A stretch of 64,000 nt of DNA, taken from contig CAVYFA010000001.1 in NCBI GenBank assembly GCA_963767715.1, forward strand, positions 744,001 through 808,000, written 5' to 3'. Source of the stretch: CAVSXS01 sp963767715. Its GTDB lineage: Bacteria; Chloroflexota; Ktedonobacteria; Ktedonobacterales; Ktedonobacteraceae. A program made the position numbers and the translations under genes. The first letter of the stretch is position 1. The number at the start of each line of letters is the position of its first letter. The notes beneath the pieces are model-generated. The model was not told the origin of the DNA and ran no database searches. It saw only the letters and a list, made by a program, of their open reading frames with translations. Of this stretch, positions 16,276 to 25,382 are shown piece after piece.

Positions 16276-18363
16276 CTACCCCCTCACCGCGTAATAAAGA
16301 ACAATTAACACGACACCCAGCAGAATCGCCAGGGCATAGTTACGCATATAGCCCGTTTGCAGGCGGCGCAACAGGCTGCTGGTGCGGCTCAAAATCCAGC
16401 CGACGCCCCGGCTGCCTCCATCGAGCACGTTGCCCTCAAAGAACTGCGAAAAGGCGCGTCCTAGCTCGATAATCGGATTGATGAGCACTGCGATAAAGAA
16501 CTCATCGACGTAGTACTTGTGGAAGACCAGTTGATAGAGCGGGTTGCGACTCTCTCTGTACTGGAAACCGTTGCGATACAGGGCTAGCGCCCCAAGAATG
16601 CCCAGTACGCCCAGACCGACGCTCAATCCTGTCGAAATCCAAGCGACCGTCAGGGAAACCTTTGGGGCAACTACAGCCATAGGTGCCCAGGCTGAATGAG
16701 TGAAAATGGGGTCGAGGAAGTTGGCCAGGGGATGCCAGTTCGCCGCACTGAAGAGCGCGAACGAGCCGACCAGCCCGCCAATCACCGAGAGGACCGCCAG
16801 CAGGATCAAGGGAACGTTCATCACGGCAGGCACTTCTTCCCTATCGATAGCATAGAAGCCGCCGTGTCCCTGGCCATGTGCCTCTTCTTCCTCGCCTTCG
16901 TCCTCGTGCCCGTGCGCCAGCGGCCCTCTGCCGCGATATTGCCCGGCGAAGATGCCCAGCACCAGGCGGAACATGTAGAATGCCGTCAGGCCAGCCGTCA
17001 GCAGACCAATACCCCACAGGACATAGTAGATCACGTGCGAACCGCCGCCCGACGCGGCCTGGGCCAGCAGCGAACTGAGTATCTCATCTTTGCTGAAGAA
17101 GCCCGACAATGGCGGGATGCCACTGATTGCCAGCGCTGCGATCAGGAAGGTCCAGAATGTAATCTTGAGAGGACGACTATTGCGCAATCCGCCCATCTGG
17201 CGCATGTCCTGTTCACCATGCAGCACATGAATTACAGCGCCCGCGCCCAGGAAGAGCAGCGCCTTGAAATAAGCATGCGTCGTCAGGTGGAAGATGCCTG
17301 CTCCGTAGTCGTGTGCGCCCTCGCCCATGAACATGTAGCCGAGCTGGCTGATGGTGGAATATGCCAGCACGCGCTTGATATCGAGCTGGAAAGTCGCGAT
17401 GGTAGCAGCGAAAAGCGCTGTCACGCCTCCGATGATGGCAACGGTGATCAGCGCGGTCGGCGAAAGCTCGAAAAACTGGTTGGCGCGCGCCACCAGGTAG
17501 ACACCGGCCGTCACCATCGTTGCGGCATGGATCAGCGCACTGACCGGAGTGGGGCCTTCCATCGCGTCGGGCAGCCACATATAGAGGGGCAACTGCGCTG
17601 ATTTCGCCGCGCACGCCACGAAGATCAGCAGGCAGATGATCGTTAAAATCGAGGCGCTTGCATCACCCGGAAGCTGATTGAAGACTCCTATAGTGCCGCT
17701 GCTGTTCGTAAAGTAGTTGAGCGTGTGGTAGTGCTTGAAGATAAGGAAGATAGCGATCATCAGACCAAAGTCGCCGATGATGTTGATGACCAGCGCTTTC
17801 CTGGCCGCCGCGACCGCTTTAGGTCGATCGAACCAGAAGCCGATTAGCAGGAATGACGCCAGGCCGACCAGCGCCCAGCCAACGAGTAGGAAGAGAAAGT
17901 TATCCGCGCTGACCAGCAGCACCATCGCGAAGATGAAGAAGTTGAGGTAGGAGAAATAACGCGCGAATGCAGGATTTTCCTCTTCAGCCATATATCCTGC
18001 GGAGTAGATATGGATGAGAAAGCCCACACCGGTAATGACCATCAACATCGTCGCCGTAAGCGGATCGAAGAGCAGGCCAAAGCTCACGGAGAGAGCGGTG
18101 GCGTTCGGTGCGGCTCCAATAACACCGGAGTTAACCCAGGTATAAATCACCTGGTCGCCGGCTGAGGGAGACGAGGGCGGCGATGCGAGAATTGAGAAGA
18201 AGCTGAGGGCGGCGAAGAGGAACGCCAGGCCGGTTGAACCCAGCGCCACCGTCAGGATCGCCGTGCGTGGACGCGTCATATGTGACATGGTGCCCCCTGT
18301 CAGCCCCAGGATGATGAAGCCGAGCAGGGGCAGTACCAGCACCCATATGGTTAAATTAGTCAT
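16276..18363 (-). CDS. nuoL: NADH-quinone oxidoreductase subunit L
   Basis: The 695-residue protein is the distal proton-pumping subunit ND5/NuoL. Landmarks include WALVGLASFLLIGFWF, AQLPLYMWLPDAMEGPTPVS and YSTISQLGYMFMGEG. Its C-terminal part includes the long lateral helix region and the final membrane anchor. A His/Glu-rich loop (HGHEDEGEEEEAHGQGHG, about residues 480-500) interrupts the region before VPAVMNVPLI and is unusual in density. It is 5 nt downstream of nuoK. Confidence 0.96.
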   Translation of the reverse strand: MTNLTIWVLVLPLLGFIILGLTGGTMSHMTRPRTAILTVALGSTGLAFLFAALSFFSILASPPSSPSAGDQVIYTWVNSGVIGAAPNATALSVSFGLLFDPLTATMLMVITGVGFLIHIYSAGYMAEEENPAFARYFSYLNFFIFAMVLLVSADNFLFLLVGWALVGLASFLLIGFWFDRPKAVAAARKALVINIIGDFGLMIAIFLIFKHYHTLNYFTNSSGTIGVFNQLPGDASASILTIICLLIFVACAAKSAQLPLYMWLPDAMEGPTPVSALIHAATMVTAGVYLVARANQFFELSPTALITVAIIGGVTALFAATIATFQLDIKRVLAYSTISQLGYMFMGEGAHDYGAGIFHLTTHAYFKALLFLGAGAVIHVLHGEQDMRQMGGLRNSRPLKITFWTFLIAALAISGIPPLSGFFSKDEILSSLLAQAASGGGSHVIYYVLWGIGLLTAGLTAFYMFRLVLGIFAGQYRGRGPLAHGHEDEGEEEEAHGQGHGGFYAIDREEVPAVMNVPLILLAVLSVIGGLVGSFALFSAANWHPLANFLDPIFTHSAWAPMAVVAPKVSLTVAWISTGLSVGLGVLGILGALALYRNGFQYRESRNPLYQLVFHKYYVDEFFIAVLINPIIELGRAFSQFFEGNVLDGGSRGVGWILSRTSSLLRRLQTGYMRNYALAILLGVVLIVLYYAVRG

Positions 18364-18368
18364 ACTAC

Positions 18369-18674
18369 TTAGCCTCGCAATGCATTCATGTCGTCAACAT
18401 CGATGTCGCGGCGGCTGCGGAAAATGGAGACGATTATGGCCAGGCCCACCACGACTTCTGCTGCTGCCACCGTCAGTACCAGGAAGACAAACATCTGCCC
18501 GTCTACGGAATCGAGATAGTGCGAGAAGGTGATAAACGAGAGGTTGACGGCATTCAACATCAATTCGATCGACATAAAAATAATCAGGGGATTGCGCCGC
18601 ACCAGTACACCGACAACCCCGATAGTAAAAATACATGCACTAACGATGAGATACCACGAGACAGGTATTGACAT
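18369..18674 (-). CDS. nuoK: NADH-quinone oxidoreductase subunit K
   Basis: I place the start at the ATG giving MSIPVSWYLI, 101 residues, the normal length for NuoK. A GTG 30 nt upstream also opens the frame but sits directly against the ribosome site AAGGAG. Three membrane helices are visible, with the conserved glutamate in FMSIELMLNAVNL that forms part of the proton path. The 86-nt gap to nuoJ is the largest space in this part of the operon. Confidence 0.94.
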   Translation of the reverse strand: MSIPVSWYLIVSACIFTIGVVGVLVRRNPLIIFMSIELMLNAVNLSFITFSHYLDSVDGQMFVFLVLTVAAAEVVVGLAIIVSIFRSRRDIDVDDMNALRG

Positions 18675-18760
18675 AATTGCTACCCCCGACGTATTGATAT
18701 ACACTCCTTCAACGTCGCTGGCGCGATTATACTCCGCCCCAGCAGCGGTGCAAGGAAGTA

Positions 18761-19297
18761 TTAAGATCTTCTCCCCAGCACCATCGCCCCCAGGATTGCC
18801 ACGACAATCAACAGGCTTGTGACCTCGAAAGGAAAGGCGAACCCGTGGAAGAGGGCGTAGCCGAAGGCCTGCGTATCTCCTCCTCGTGTAGCAACGGCCT
18901 GCGTCAGGCTGTTAGCGCCGCTCGCTTTGGCGTTGCTGTCGATTGACGCGCCGGTGAAGAGCAGGTAGCTCAGCACGCCGACCAGGATAAGGCCGAGCGC
19001 GGCGGCTATACCACGCTGCCAGGGAATGCGATCAGGCTCCTCGGTATCTCTCGCCTCGCTCACCAGCATTGTGACGACGAAGAGGAACAGCACCATGATC
19101 GCGCCGGCGTAGATCAGGATTTGTACGATGGCGATAAACATGGCCCCCAGTTGCAGATAAAACAGGGCCAGGAAGAGCAGTGTCAGAATCAGACTTAGCG
19201 CGCTGTGCACGGCATTGCGGAAGAGGATAACGCCGAGGGCCGAGGCGACACTTGCGACGGCCAGCACAATAAAGGTAAGTAACGTTGTGTCGATCAT
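18761..19297 (-). CDS. nuoJ: NADH-quinone oxidoreductase subunit J
   Basis: The 178-residue membrane subunit has five helices. It carries the conserved tyrosine and glycine stretch IAIVQILIYAGAIMVLFLFVV, in which the pi-bulge helix important for coupling resides. It overlaps the end of nuoI by 4 nt, so translation is coupled. The loop between helices 4 and 5 is short and rich in Ser/Asn/Ala. Confidence 0.95.
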   Translation of the reverse strand: MIDTTLLTFIVLAVASVASALGVILFRNAVHSALSLILTLLFLALFYLQLGAMFIAIVQILIYAGAIMVLFLFVVTMLVSEARDTEEPDRIPWQRGIAAALGLILVGVLSYLLFTGASIDSNAKASGANSLTQAVATRGGDTQAFGYALFHGFAFPFEVTSLLIVVAILGAMVLGRRS

Positions 19298-19929
19298 CGT
19301 CTCCCTCTCTCCTCCTCGAACTTGCGCCGGTCTTCGTCCTGCTCCTCGTCCGTGAGGAAGACCGGCTGTTCTGTCGGCAAATCGCCCAGCCCAACAGCCG
19401 CGGCGCTGGCCTCCTGCCCGTCGAAGACGTGGTTCTCTTGCGGTATGGGCTGCGCGGCCTCCTGGGGCGGCGGCTCAAACCAGACCTCCGCGGAGCCAAC
19501 GCTGGCCTGTCCAATCGGCTCGAGCAGCATTTCCTTGTGATAGACCATGTCCTCTGGGAAAAAAGATGCCAGCTTGTACTGCTTTTCGAGCGTAATGGCT
19601 CCCGTCGGGCAGGCAGCCTCACAATAGCCGCAGAAGATGCAGCGCAGCAGGTTCACGTCGAAGACCCTGGCGTACCGCTCACCCGGCGAGACGCGATGCT
19701 CCTCCGTGTTCTCATCGGCCTCGATGTAGATTGCATCCGCTGGGCACGCCCCCGCGCACAGGAAGCATCCCACGCAGCGCTCCAACCCATTTTCGTAGCG
19801 ATGCAGCACGTGCCGCCCGCGAAAACGCGCCGGAAGCTCCCGCTCCTCCTCCGGGTAGGAGATGGTAGTTGGTTTCTTGCCGATATTCTTTAGGGTGGTT
19901 GCCATCCCTTTGATGATGTCGAATGACAT
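19294..19929 (-). CDS. nuoI: NADH-quinone oxidoreductase subunit I (two 4Fe-4S clusters)
   Basis: The 211-residue peripheral-arm subunit has two ferredoxin motifs, CVGCFLCAGACP and CIFCGYCEAACP, ligating clusters N6a and N6b that pass electrons towards N2. After about residue 150 it carries a C-terminal tail rich in Glu, Pro and Gln that typical NuoI proteins lack. It follows nuoH by 10 nt and overlaps nuoJ. Confidence 0.95.
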   Translation of the reverse strand: MSFDIIKGMATTLKNIGKKPTTISYPEEERELPARFRGRHVLHRYENGLERCVGCFLCAGACPADAIYIEADENTEEHRVSPGERYARVFDVNLLRCIFCGYCEAACPTGAITLEKQYKLASFFPEDMVYHKEMLLEPIGQASVGSAEVWFEPPPQEAAQPIPQENHVFDGQEASAAAVGLGDLPTEQPVFLTDEEQDEDRRKFEEERGRR

Positions 19930-19939
19930 AGAAAACTCC

Positions 19940-21139
19940 TTACTCCGCGCTCACCTTCTCGAATTTCGCCAGCCTCACCGACGACGGCAGCATCACTTCC
20001 TTCGTCCTTCCATCATCCGTTACCGCGGGCAGCGCCTGCCGGATGCTGATGTTCTTGCTCCGCTCATAGAGCAGTACGGCCACGATCACCACCAGGCCGG
20101 CGAGGCCGCTGACCCACCAGGGCCAGCCGAGGGCGACGACGGTAGCAGTGATGATAACGTTCAGCGCGGCCAGGGGCAGCAGCAGTTGCCAGCCCAGGCG
20201 CATCAGGCGGTCGTAGCGGATGCGCGGCAGCGTGGCGCGCAGCCAGATGAACAGGAACAGGAAGAGGGCCACTTTGATCAGGAAGATCACGATGGAGAGC
20301 ACGGGGATATTTTCCAGGCCGAAAAAACTCCACCCGCCCAGGAAGAGCGTGGAGGCGACCGCGCTGACGGTAATCATGTTGATGTATTCCGCCATCTGGT
20401 AAATACTCCAGCGCAGGCCGCTATATTCGGTCAGGTAGCCGGCTGTCAGTTCCTGCTCGGCCTCAGGCAGATCGAAGGGCGCGCGGTTGACCTCGGCCAC
20501 GCCGGCGATCAGGTACAGGAAGAAGCCCAGCGGCTGCGCGGCGATGAACCAGATGCCCATATTGCGCTGTGCCTGCACGATGCCGACCAGGCTCAGAGTA
20601 CCTGCCCACATCAGCACGCCGCTCAAGGCCAGTCCCAGGCTCGTTTCGTAGGAGACCATTTGCGCCGCGCTGCGCAGCGAGCCAAGCAGCGAATAGCGAT
20701 TGCCCGAAGACCAGCCTCCCAGTACGATGCCATAGACGGCCAGCGATGAGATGGAGAGAATCCACAGCAGACCGACGTTGATGTCGCCGATAATCGGGTC
20801 CCAGACGCTCGGCTTTCCCGTGTCCCAGGCTCTACCAATTGGCACGACGGCGAAGGCGCACAGTGCCACGACGACCGAGATGATCGGTGCGATCAGGTAG
20901 ATTGCCTTTTTTGCCTGCGATGGGATGATCTGTTCCTTGAAGGCCATTTTGAGCCCGTCGGCGACCGGCTGGAACATGCCCCACGGCCCGGCACGGTTCG
21001 GCCCCAGGCGGCCTTGAATCTTTGCCACCACGCGCCGCTCGATCAACGTCAAGTAGGCAAAGGCGGTCAGTAGCACGAAAATAACGATGGCGCCCTTAAT
21101 AACGTAGGCGACGATCGGCGTATTGAGAAATTCAAGCAT
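19940..21139 (-). CDS. nuoH: NADH-quinone oxidoreductase subunit H
   Basis: The 399-residue membrane subunit forms part of the quinone chamber. It has about eight helices and the conserved ERRVVAKIQGRLGPNRAGPWG and DLPEAEQELTAGYLTEYSG stretches that contact NuoB/NuoD and line the quinone entry path. The last 45 residues are a hydrophilic extension absent from many homologues. It starts 4 nt after the end of nuoG. Confidence 0.95.
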   Translation of the reverse strand: MLEFLNTPIVAYVIKGAIVIFVLLTAFAYLTLIERRVVAKIQGRLGPNRAGPWGMFQPVADGLKMAFKEQIIPSQAKKAIYLIAPIISVVVALCAFAVVPIGRAWDTGKPSVWDPIIGDINVGLLWILSISSLAVYGIVLGGWSSGNRYSLLGSLRSAAQMVSYETSLGLALSGVLMWAGTLSLVGIVQAQRNMGIWFIAAQPLGFFLYLIAGVAEVNRAPFDLPEAEQELTAGYLTEYSGLRWSIYQMAEYINMITVSAVASTLFLGGWSFFGLENIPVLSIVIFLIKVALFLFLFIWLRATLPRIRYDRLMRLGWQLLLPLAALNVIITATVVALGWPWWVSGLAGLVVIVAVLLYERSKNISIRQALPAVTDDGRTKEVMLPSSVRLAKFEKVSAE

Positions 21140-21143
21140 GTGC

Positions 21144-23348
21144 TCATCCCTCCCGCATCGCTATGTTGGCTTCGCTCAACAGTACGCTCCCCGCCTCCGC
21201 CTCCGCTATTTCCTGCAAGCGTACGCCCTGCGCGCCCAGCTCGTCCCATGTCAGGCCGGCATAGAGCGGGTTGTTGGCGGCGATTTCGAGCAGCACGTCC
21301 TGCGGGCTGAAGTAATTCCACTTCTGACCGAGTTGGCGGGCCAGCAGCGTCAGAATTTCCCAGTCGGCTTTCGCGCCGGGGAGCGGGCGCAGTGCATGGA
21401 CGTTGCGCTGCACGTGTGAGTCAACGTTGGTCATGCTGCCGTCTTTTTCGGCAAAGCTGACGGCTGGCAGCACGATATCGGCGCGCTGCGCAGTCTCCGT
21501 TGGCGCGATATCCTGCACGATCAGCAGTTCCAGATTGGGAGGCAACTGCGATACGTGGCGCAGCGGATTGGCGCCCATGACGTAAAGCGCGCGTATCTCC
21601 GGGCTGCTCAGCATCTCCTCGTAGACCAGCCCTTGTTCCGGCACGGTCAGGTAACCTGGCAGCGCGTCCGGTAGCAGACCCATATCGCGCGCGCCCAGGG
21701 AGTTTGCGTCCTCGAAAAGTGGTCCGACGCCTGACCCGGGGCGGTTGATGTTATTGGTGACGTGCGCAAGCGCCTGAATATCCGCAGCCAGGTCTTCGCT
21801 GCCCTGGGCGAGCGTCGCCATCTCGTCGTAGAGCAGGATCGCGCCCTCAGTCGTCGCGATGGTGTGCGCAAGGGATTTTAACTGCGAAGTCGTCTTGTCT
21901 CCGAAGGATTGTTCGGCGGCGCTCAACGACTCATCATATTGCGCCATACGCGTGCGGATCTGCTCATATTGGTCGACCTGTATCGCCTCGTCGTTCAGCG
22001 CGTAGTGCAGCAGCAGCTTCGTCGCAATGCCGGTGCTGCCCTGCGGGATGCCGATTTTCTCTGTGGCGAAGCGGTCTAGTTCAGTCTCGCCTTCGTTGAT
22101 GATGTAGATCTTCGCGCCGCCCTTCATGGCTTTTTTGATGCGCAGGTTGAGAATGGGCTGGCGCTCGTACGGGTCCGAGGAGATCAGGACGATGTGCGCG
22201 GCCTTCTCGATATCCGCGATGCTGTTGGTCATACGCCAGGGCTGGCCCGACAATGTGTCGCTCGGTCCGGGGAAGTAGCCGTGGTGGTGATCGATGTTGG
22301 GCGTGCCGAGGGCCTCGCGCAGCAGCTTCTGGAAGAGATAGGCTTCCTCATTGGTCGTGCGCGTCGAGCCGATACCGCCAACAGCCTTTGCGCCGTGCTT
22401 ATCGATGATGAGGCGCAGGCGCGAGGCGATCATGTAGAGCGCCTCAACCCAGGTGGCAGGCTGCAATGTCCCGCCCTGTCGAATGAGCGGCGTGCGCAGG
22501 CGCTGTGGGCTGTTGACGAACTCGAAGCCCCAGCGTCCCCGGTCGCAGAGCCAGCCGTCGTCGATAGCGTCATTCTCGCGTGACATCAGGCGCATGACCT
22601 TATCGACTCGCACATCGATGCGCGCGTTGCAGCCAACACTGCAATTGTTACACACGCTCGGAGTGCGTTTGAGTTCCCAGGGCCGCGCCCTGAAGCGATA
22701 GGTGGAAGCGGTCAGCGCGCCAACCGGGCACATTTCAACCGTGTTTCCGGAGAAGATCGAGTCGAAGGCATGGTCTGGCGCGGTGCCGACTTCCATGCGA
22801 TAGCCGCGCGAGATCATTACCAGTCCGTTATCCATCGAGATTTCCGAGCTGAAGCGCGTGCAGCGCTGGCACAGGATGCAGCGCTCGCGGTCCAGCATCA
22901 CGCGGTCGCTGACCGGTACCGGTTTGGGATAGTGGCGCTTGTACTGGTCAAAGCGCGTCCCACCCGGTCCGTAGCGCAGTGTGAAATCTTGCAGATCGCA
23001 TTCGCCTCCCTTGTCGCAGATTGGGCAGTCGAGCGGGTGGTTGATGAGCAGGAATTCGAGTGTGCCGCGCCGCGCCTTCTTCACTTTGTCGGTCCTGGTA
23101 TGCACGATCATGCCTTCGCTGACGGGCGTGGTGCAGGCGGTTTGCGGCGGCTTGGGCACCTTTTCGATTTCGACGAAGCACATGCGACACGCGCCGAGCG
23201 GCGGCATCTTGGGATGATAGCAATAAATGGGTATCTCGATCCCGATCTGCCGTGCCGCCGCCCAGACTAGCGTTCCGGGCGGCACAGCCACGGGAATATC
23301 ATCAATGGTCAGGTGGACAAGGTTGTCTTGCTTCTCTTCTTCCGGCAT
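21144..23348 (-). CDS. nuoG: NADH-quinone oxidoreductase subunit G (catalytic-arm Fe-S subunit)
   Basis: I place the start at the ATG giving MPEEEKQDNLVHLTIDD. The 734-residue protein has an N-terminal 2Fe-2S ferredoxin domain (CYHPKMPPLGACRMC), a His-Cys3 4Fe-4S motif (HPLDCPICDKGGECDLQD), a further cluster (CILCQRCTRF with CPVGAL) and a molybdopterin-oxidoreductase-like domain. The latter includes CNNCSVGC and a later GWLCDRGRWG, the set of four cysteines for the extra cluster N7. It takes electrons from NuoEF. Its start overlaps no gene but lies only 5 nt after nuoF. Confidence 0.95.
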   Translation of the reverse strand: MPEEEKQDNLVHLTIDDIPVAVPPGTLVWAAARQIGIEIPIYCYHPKMPPLGACRMCFVEIEKVPKPPQTACTTPVSEGMIVHTRTDKVKKARRGTLEFLLINHPLDCPICDKGGECDLQDFTLRYGPGGTRFDQYKRHYPKPVPVSDRVMLDRERCILCQRCTRFSSEISMDNGLVMISRGYRMEVGTAPDHAFDSIFSGNTVEMCPVGALTASTYRFRARPWELKRTPSVCNNCSVGCNARIDVRVDKVMRLMSRENDAIDDGWLCDRGRWGFEFVNSPQRLRTPLIRQGGTLQPATWVEALYMIASRLRLIIDKHGAKAVGGIGSTRTTNEEAYLFQKLLREALGTPNIDHHHGYFPGPSDTLSGQPWRMTNSIADIEKAAHIVLISSDPYERQPILNLRIKKAMKGGAKIYIINEGETELDRFATEKIGIPQGSTGIATKLLLHYALNDEAIQVDQYEQIRTRMAQYDESLSAAEQSFGDKTTSQLKSLAHTIATTEGAILLYDEMATLAQGSEDLAADIQALAHVTNNINRPGSGVGPLFEDANSLGARDMGLLPDALPGYLTVPEQGLVYEEMLSSPEIRALYVMGANPLRHVSQLPPNLELLIVQDIAPTETAQRADIVLPAVSFAEKDGSMTNVDSHVQRNVHALRPLPGAKADWEILTLLARQLGQKWNYFSPQDVLLEIAANNPLYAGLTWDELGAQGVRLQEIAEAEAGSVLLSEANIAMREG

Positions 23349-23353
23349 AACTT

Positions 23354-24628
23354 TTACTGTTCCTTCTTGAACGGGCACCCTCCCTCGCGCACATGGGCCT
23401 CGTATTCATCACGGAAGAGTTTGACGCTACTGGTGATCGAACTGGTGGCTGCGTCGCCGAGCGGGCAGAATGATTTGCCGCTGATATTGTCGCAGATGTC
23501 CACCAGCAAGTCGATGTCTTTTTGCTGTCCGTGTCCATGCTCGATGCGGTGCAGGATTTCGGTCAGCCAGTACGTTCCTTCGCGGCAGGGTGTGCATTTA
23601 CCGCACGATTCGTCGCGGTAAAACTCGGTCATACGCAGCACTGCATCCACGATGCAGGTATCTTCGTTAAGGACGATTACACCGCCTGAGCCGAGCATCG
23701 AGCCGGCTGCGGCAATGGCCTCGAAGTCCAGTGGTGTATCTACTTTGTCCGCGCCCAGAATGAAGGTCGAAGAGCCACCGGGAATGATGGCTTTGAGCTG
23801 CTTATCCCCCAGGATACCGCCTCCGTAGGCTTCGTCGTAAATCAACGAGCGGATCGGTGTGCCGAGCGGCAACTCGTAATTGCCAGGCTTTTTGACGTGC
23901 CCGCTTAAGCAGAAGATGCGCGTGCCCTTGCTCTTCTCAGTGCCGAACGAGGCATACCAGTCGGATCCATTGTTCACAATAGCCGGAATCGTCGCGAGCG
24001 TCTCGCAGTTGTTGATGACTGTCGGGCCGCCGTAGAGGCCGATGGCCGCCGGGAAGGGTGGCTTCAGGCGTGGATAGCCGCGTTTTCCTTCGAGCGATTC
24101 CATCAACGCGCTCTCCTCGCCGCAGATATAGGCGCCCGCGCCGCGATGCATGATGACTTCGAGCGAGAACCCGCTACCCAGGATGTTCTGGCCGATGTAG
24201 CCCGCGTTGTAGGCTTCCTGGATGGCGCGTGACACCTGCCGCCCGGCCAGCGCCAGTTCACCTCGCACGTAAATAAAGGCCGTTGTGACGCGGCAGGCAT
24301 AGCTGGTGAGGATGACACCTTCGACCAGCAGGTGCGGGTTCTTCTCCATAATCATGCGATCTTTGAAGGTGCCCGGCTCGCTTTCGTCGCAGTTGCAGCA
24401 CAGGTAGCGCGGCTCGGTTTTCGCCAGGAAGCCCCATTTCATGCCGGTGGGAAAACCCGCCCCGCCGCGCCCGCGCAGTCCCGACTTCTTTATCATCTCG
24501 ACCAGCTCTTCCGGCTGGTATTCCTTTAAGGCCTTTTCCAGTGCGGTATAGCCGCCATGCTGCCGGTAACCCTCAAGCGTATTCAACCCGGGAGCATCCA
24601 TATCCTTCGTAACAATCAATTCTGGCAT
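23354..24628 (-). CDS. nuoF: NADH-quinone oxidoreductase subunit F (NADH/FMN site)
   Basis: The 424-residue subunit has the FMN and NADH binding motifs GLRGRGGAGFPTGMKWGF and GAGAYICGEESALMESLEG, and the 4Fe-4S N3 motif ESCGKCTPCREGT with a distal cysteine. It accepts hydride from NADH and passes electrons to NuoE/NuoG. It is separated from nuoE by a 56-nt gap that contains one arm of a palindromic repeat. Confidence 0.95.
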   Translation of the reverse strand: MPELIVTKDMDAPGLNTLEGYRQHGGYTALEKALKEYQPEELVEMIKKSGLRGRGGAGFPTGMKWGFLAKTEPRYLCCNCDESEPGTFKDRMIMEKNPHLLVEGVILTSYACRVTTAFIYVRGELALAGRQVSRAIQEAYNAGYIGQNILGSGFSLEVIMHRGAGAYICGEESALMESLEGKRGYPRLKPPFPAAIGLYGGPTVINNCETLATIPAIVNNGSDWYASFGTEKSKGTRIFCLSGHVKKPGNYELPLGTPIRSLIYDEAYGGGILGDKQLKAIIPGGSSTFILGADKVDTPLDFEAIAAAGSMLGSGGVIVLNEDTCIVDAVLRMTEFYRDESCGKCTPCREGTYWLTEILHRIEHGHGQQKDIDLLVDICDNISGKSFCPLGDAATSSITSSVKLFRDEYEAHVREGGCPFKKEQ

Positions 24629-24640
24629 TTATTTAGTCCG

Positions 24641-24738
24641 AGGGCGACCGCAAGGGTGCGCCCTTACAATGACATGATGAGGTTTCAATTGTCGGTATCT
24701 GTTGTGTCATTGTAAGGGCGCACTCTTGCGGTCGCCCT
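24641..24738. repeat. 34-bp inverted repeat overlapping the nuoE 3-prime end
   Basis: Arms at 24641-24674 and 24705-24738 match at 33 of 34 positions around a 30-nt loop. The arms contain GGGCGACCGCAAGGGTGCGC and end with TTACAATGACA. The right arm lies inside nuoE, and the repeat encodes its last residues RATARVRPYNDT. This looks like a mobile palindromic (REP/MITE-like) element that landed across the stop region of nuoE. Confidence 0.75.
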
Positions 24739-25353
24739 TCGTTCCTCCTCTATGATAAAATCTCTATTTAACGGCGAAATGAATTGCCTGCGCTGTGCTA
24801 CCGCCGCTTGCTTCTCGGAGTTGGTATCTTCGCTACTGGTCACCAGGGAATTGAGTGTGGCGGATTGTGTCCCTACGGTTGCCAATTCCTTTTGCCATTG
24901 ATCCACCAGTTTGTCGGCCATATCGAGCGTGACGTTTTCGACGAATTCGTCGTTGACCTGCAGGACGGGCGCGGTTCCGCACGAAGCCAGGCATTCCGCT
25001 GTCAACAGGGTATAATTGCCGTCCTCCGAGGTTTCGCCGCGTTTGATGCCCAGGCTCTGCTCCAGGCGTTCGACCAGGCCGTCGCAGTTGCGCAAGTAGC
25101 AGGAGATGCTGGTACAGACCTTTATGACTTTTTTGCCCGGCGGGCGCTGATAGTACATGGTATAGAAGGTAGCAATGCTCTCCACGTCATCGACCGTCAT
25201 TCCGATTGCATCCGCCACCGCCTCTAGCGCATCCTGGGTGATATACCCCTCTTCGTCCTGCGCGATATAGAGCGCCGGCATCACCGCCGAACGTGCGGCA
25301 GGGTAACGCGCCGCAAGTTCGCGCATACGCTGTTTAGCCTGTTCTGAAATCAT
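24685..25353 (-). CDS. nuoE: NADH-quinone oxidoreductase subunit E
   Basis: The 222-residue subunit carries the thioredoxin-like 2Fe-2S cluster N1a: CTSISCYL and CLASCGTAP supply the four cysteines. The N-terminal helical part (residues 1-70) is typical. From about residue 160 the protein has a non-conserved hydrophilic tail; its last dozen residues are encoded by an inverted-repeat element, so part of the C-terminus is probably recent. It lies 29 nt downstream of nuoD. Confidence 0.95.
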   Translation of the reverse strand: MISEQAKQRMRELAARYPAARSAVMPALYIAQDEEGYITQDALEAVADAIGMTVDDVESIATFYTMYYQRPPGKKVIKVCTSISCYLRNCDGLVERLEQSLGIKRGETSEDGNYTLLTAECLASCGTAPVLQVNDEFVENVTLDMADKLVDQWQKELATVGTQSATLNSLVTSSEDTNSEKQAAVAQRRQFISPLNRDFIIEEERRATARVRPYNDTTDTDN

Positions 25354-25382
25354 CTATGCATTCCTCATTAGCGGCATTTCTA

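Noticed and set aside
16696..17601. 301-codon plus-strand frame opposite nuoL
   Set aside because: Antisense shadow of nuoL; composition rich in Gln/Arg/His without a domain.
19862..20749. 295-codon plus-strand frame opposite nuoH
   Set aside because: Antisense shadow of nuoH, no ribosome site or domain.
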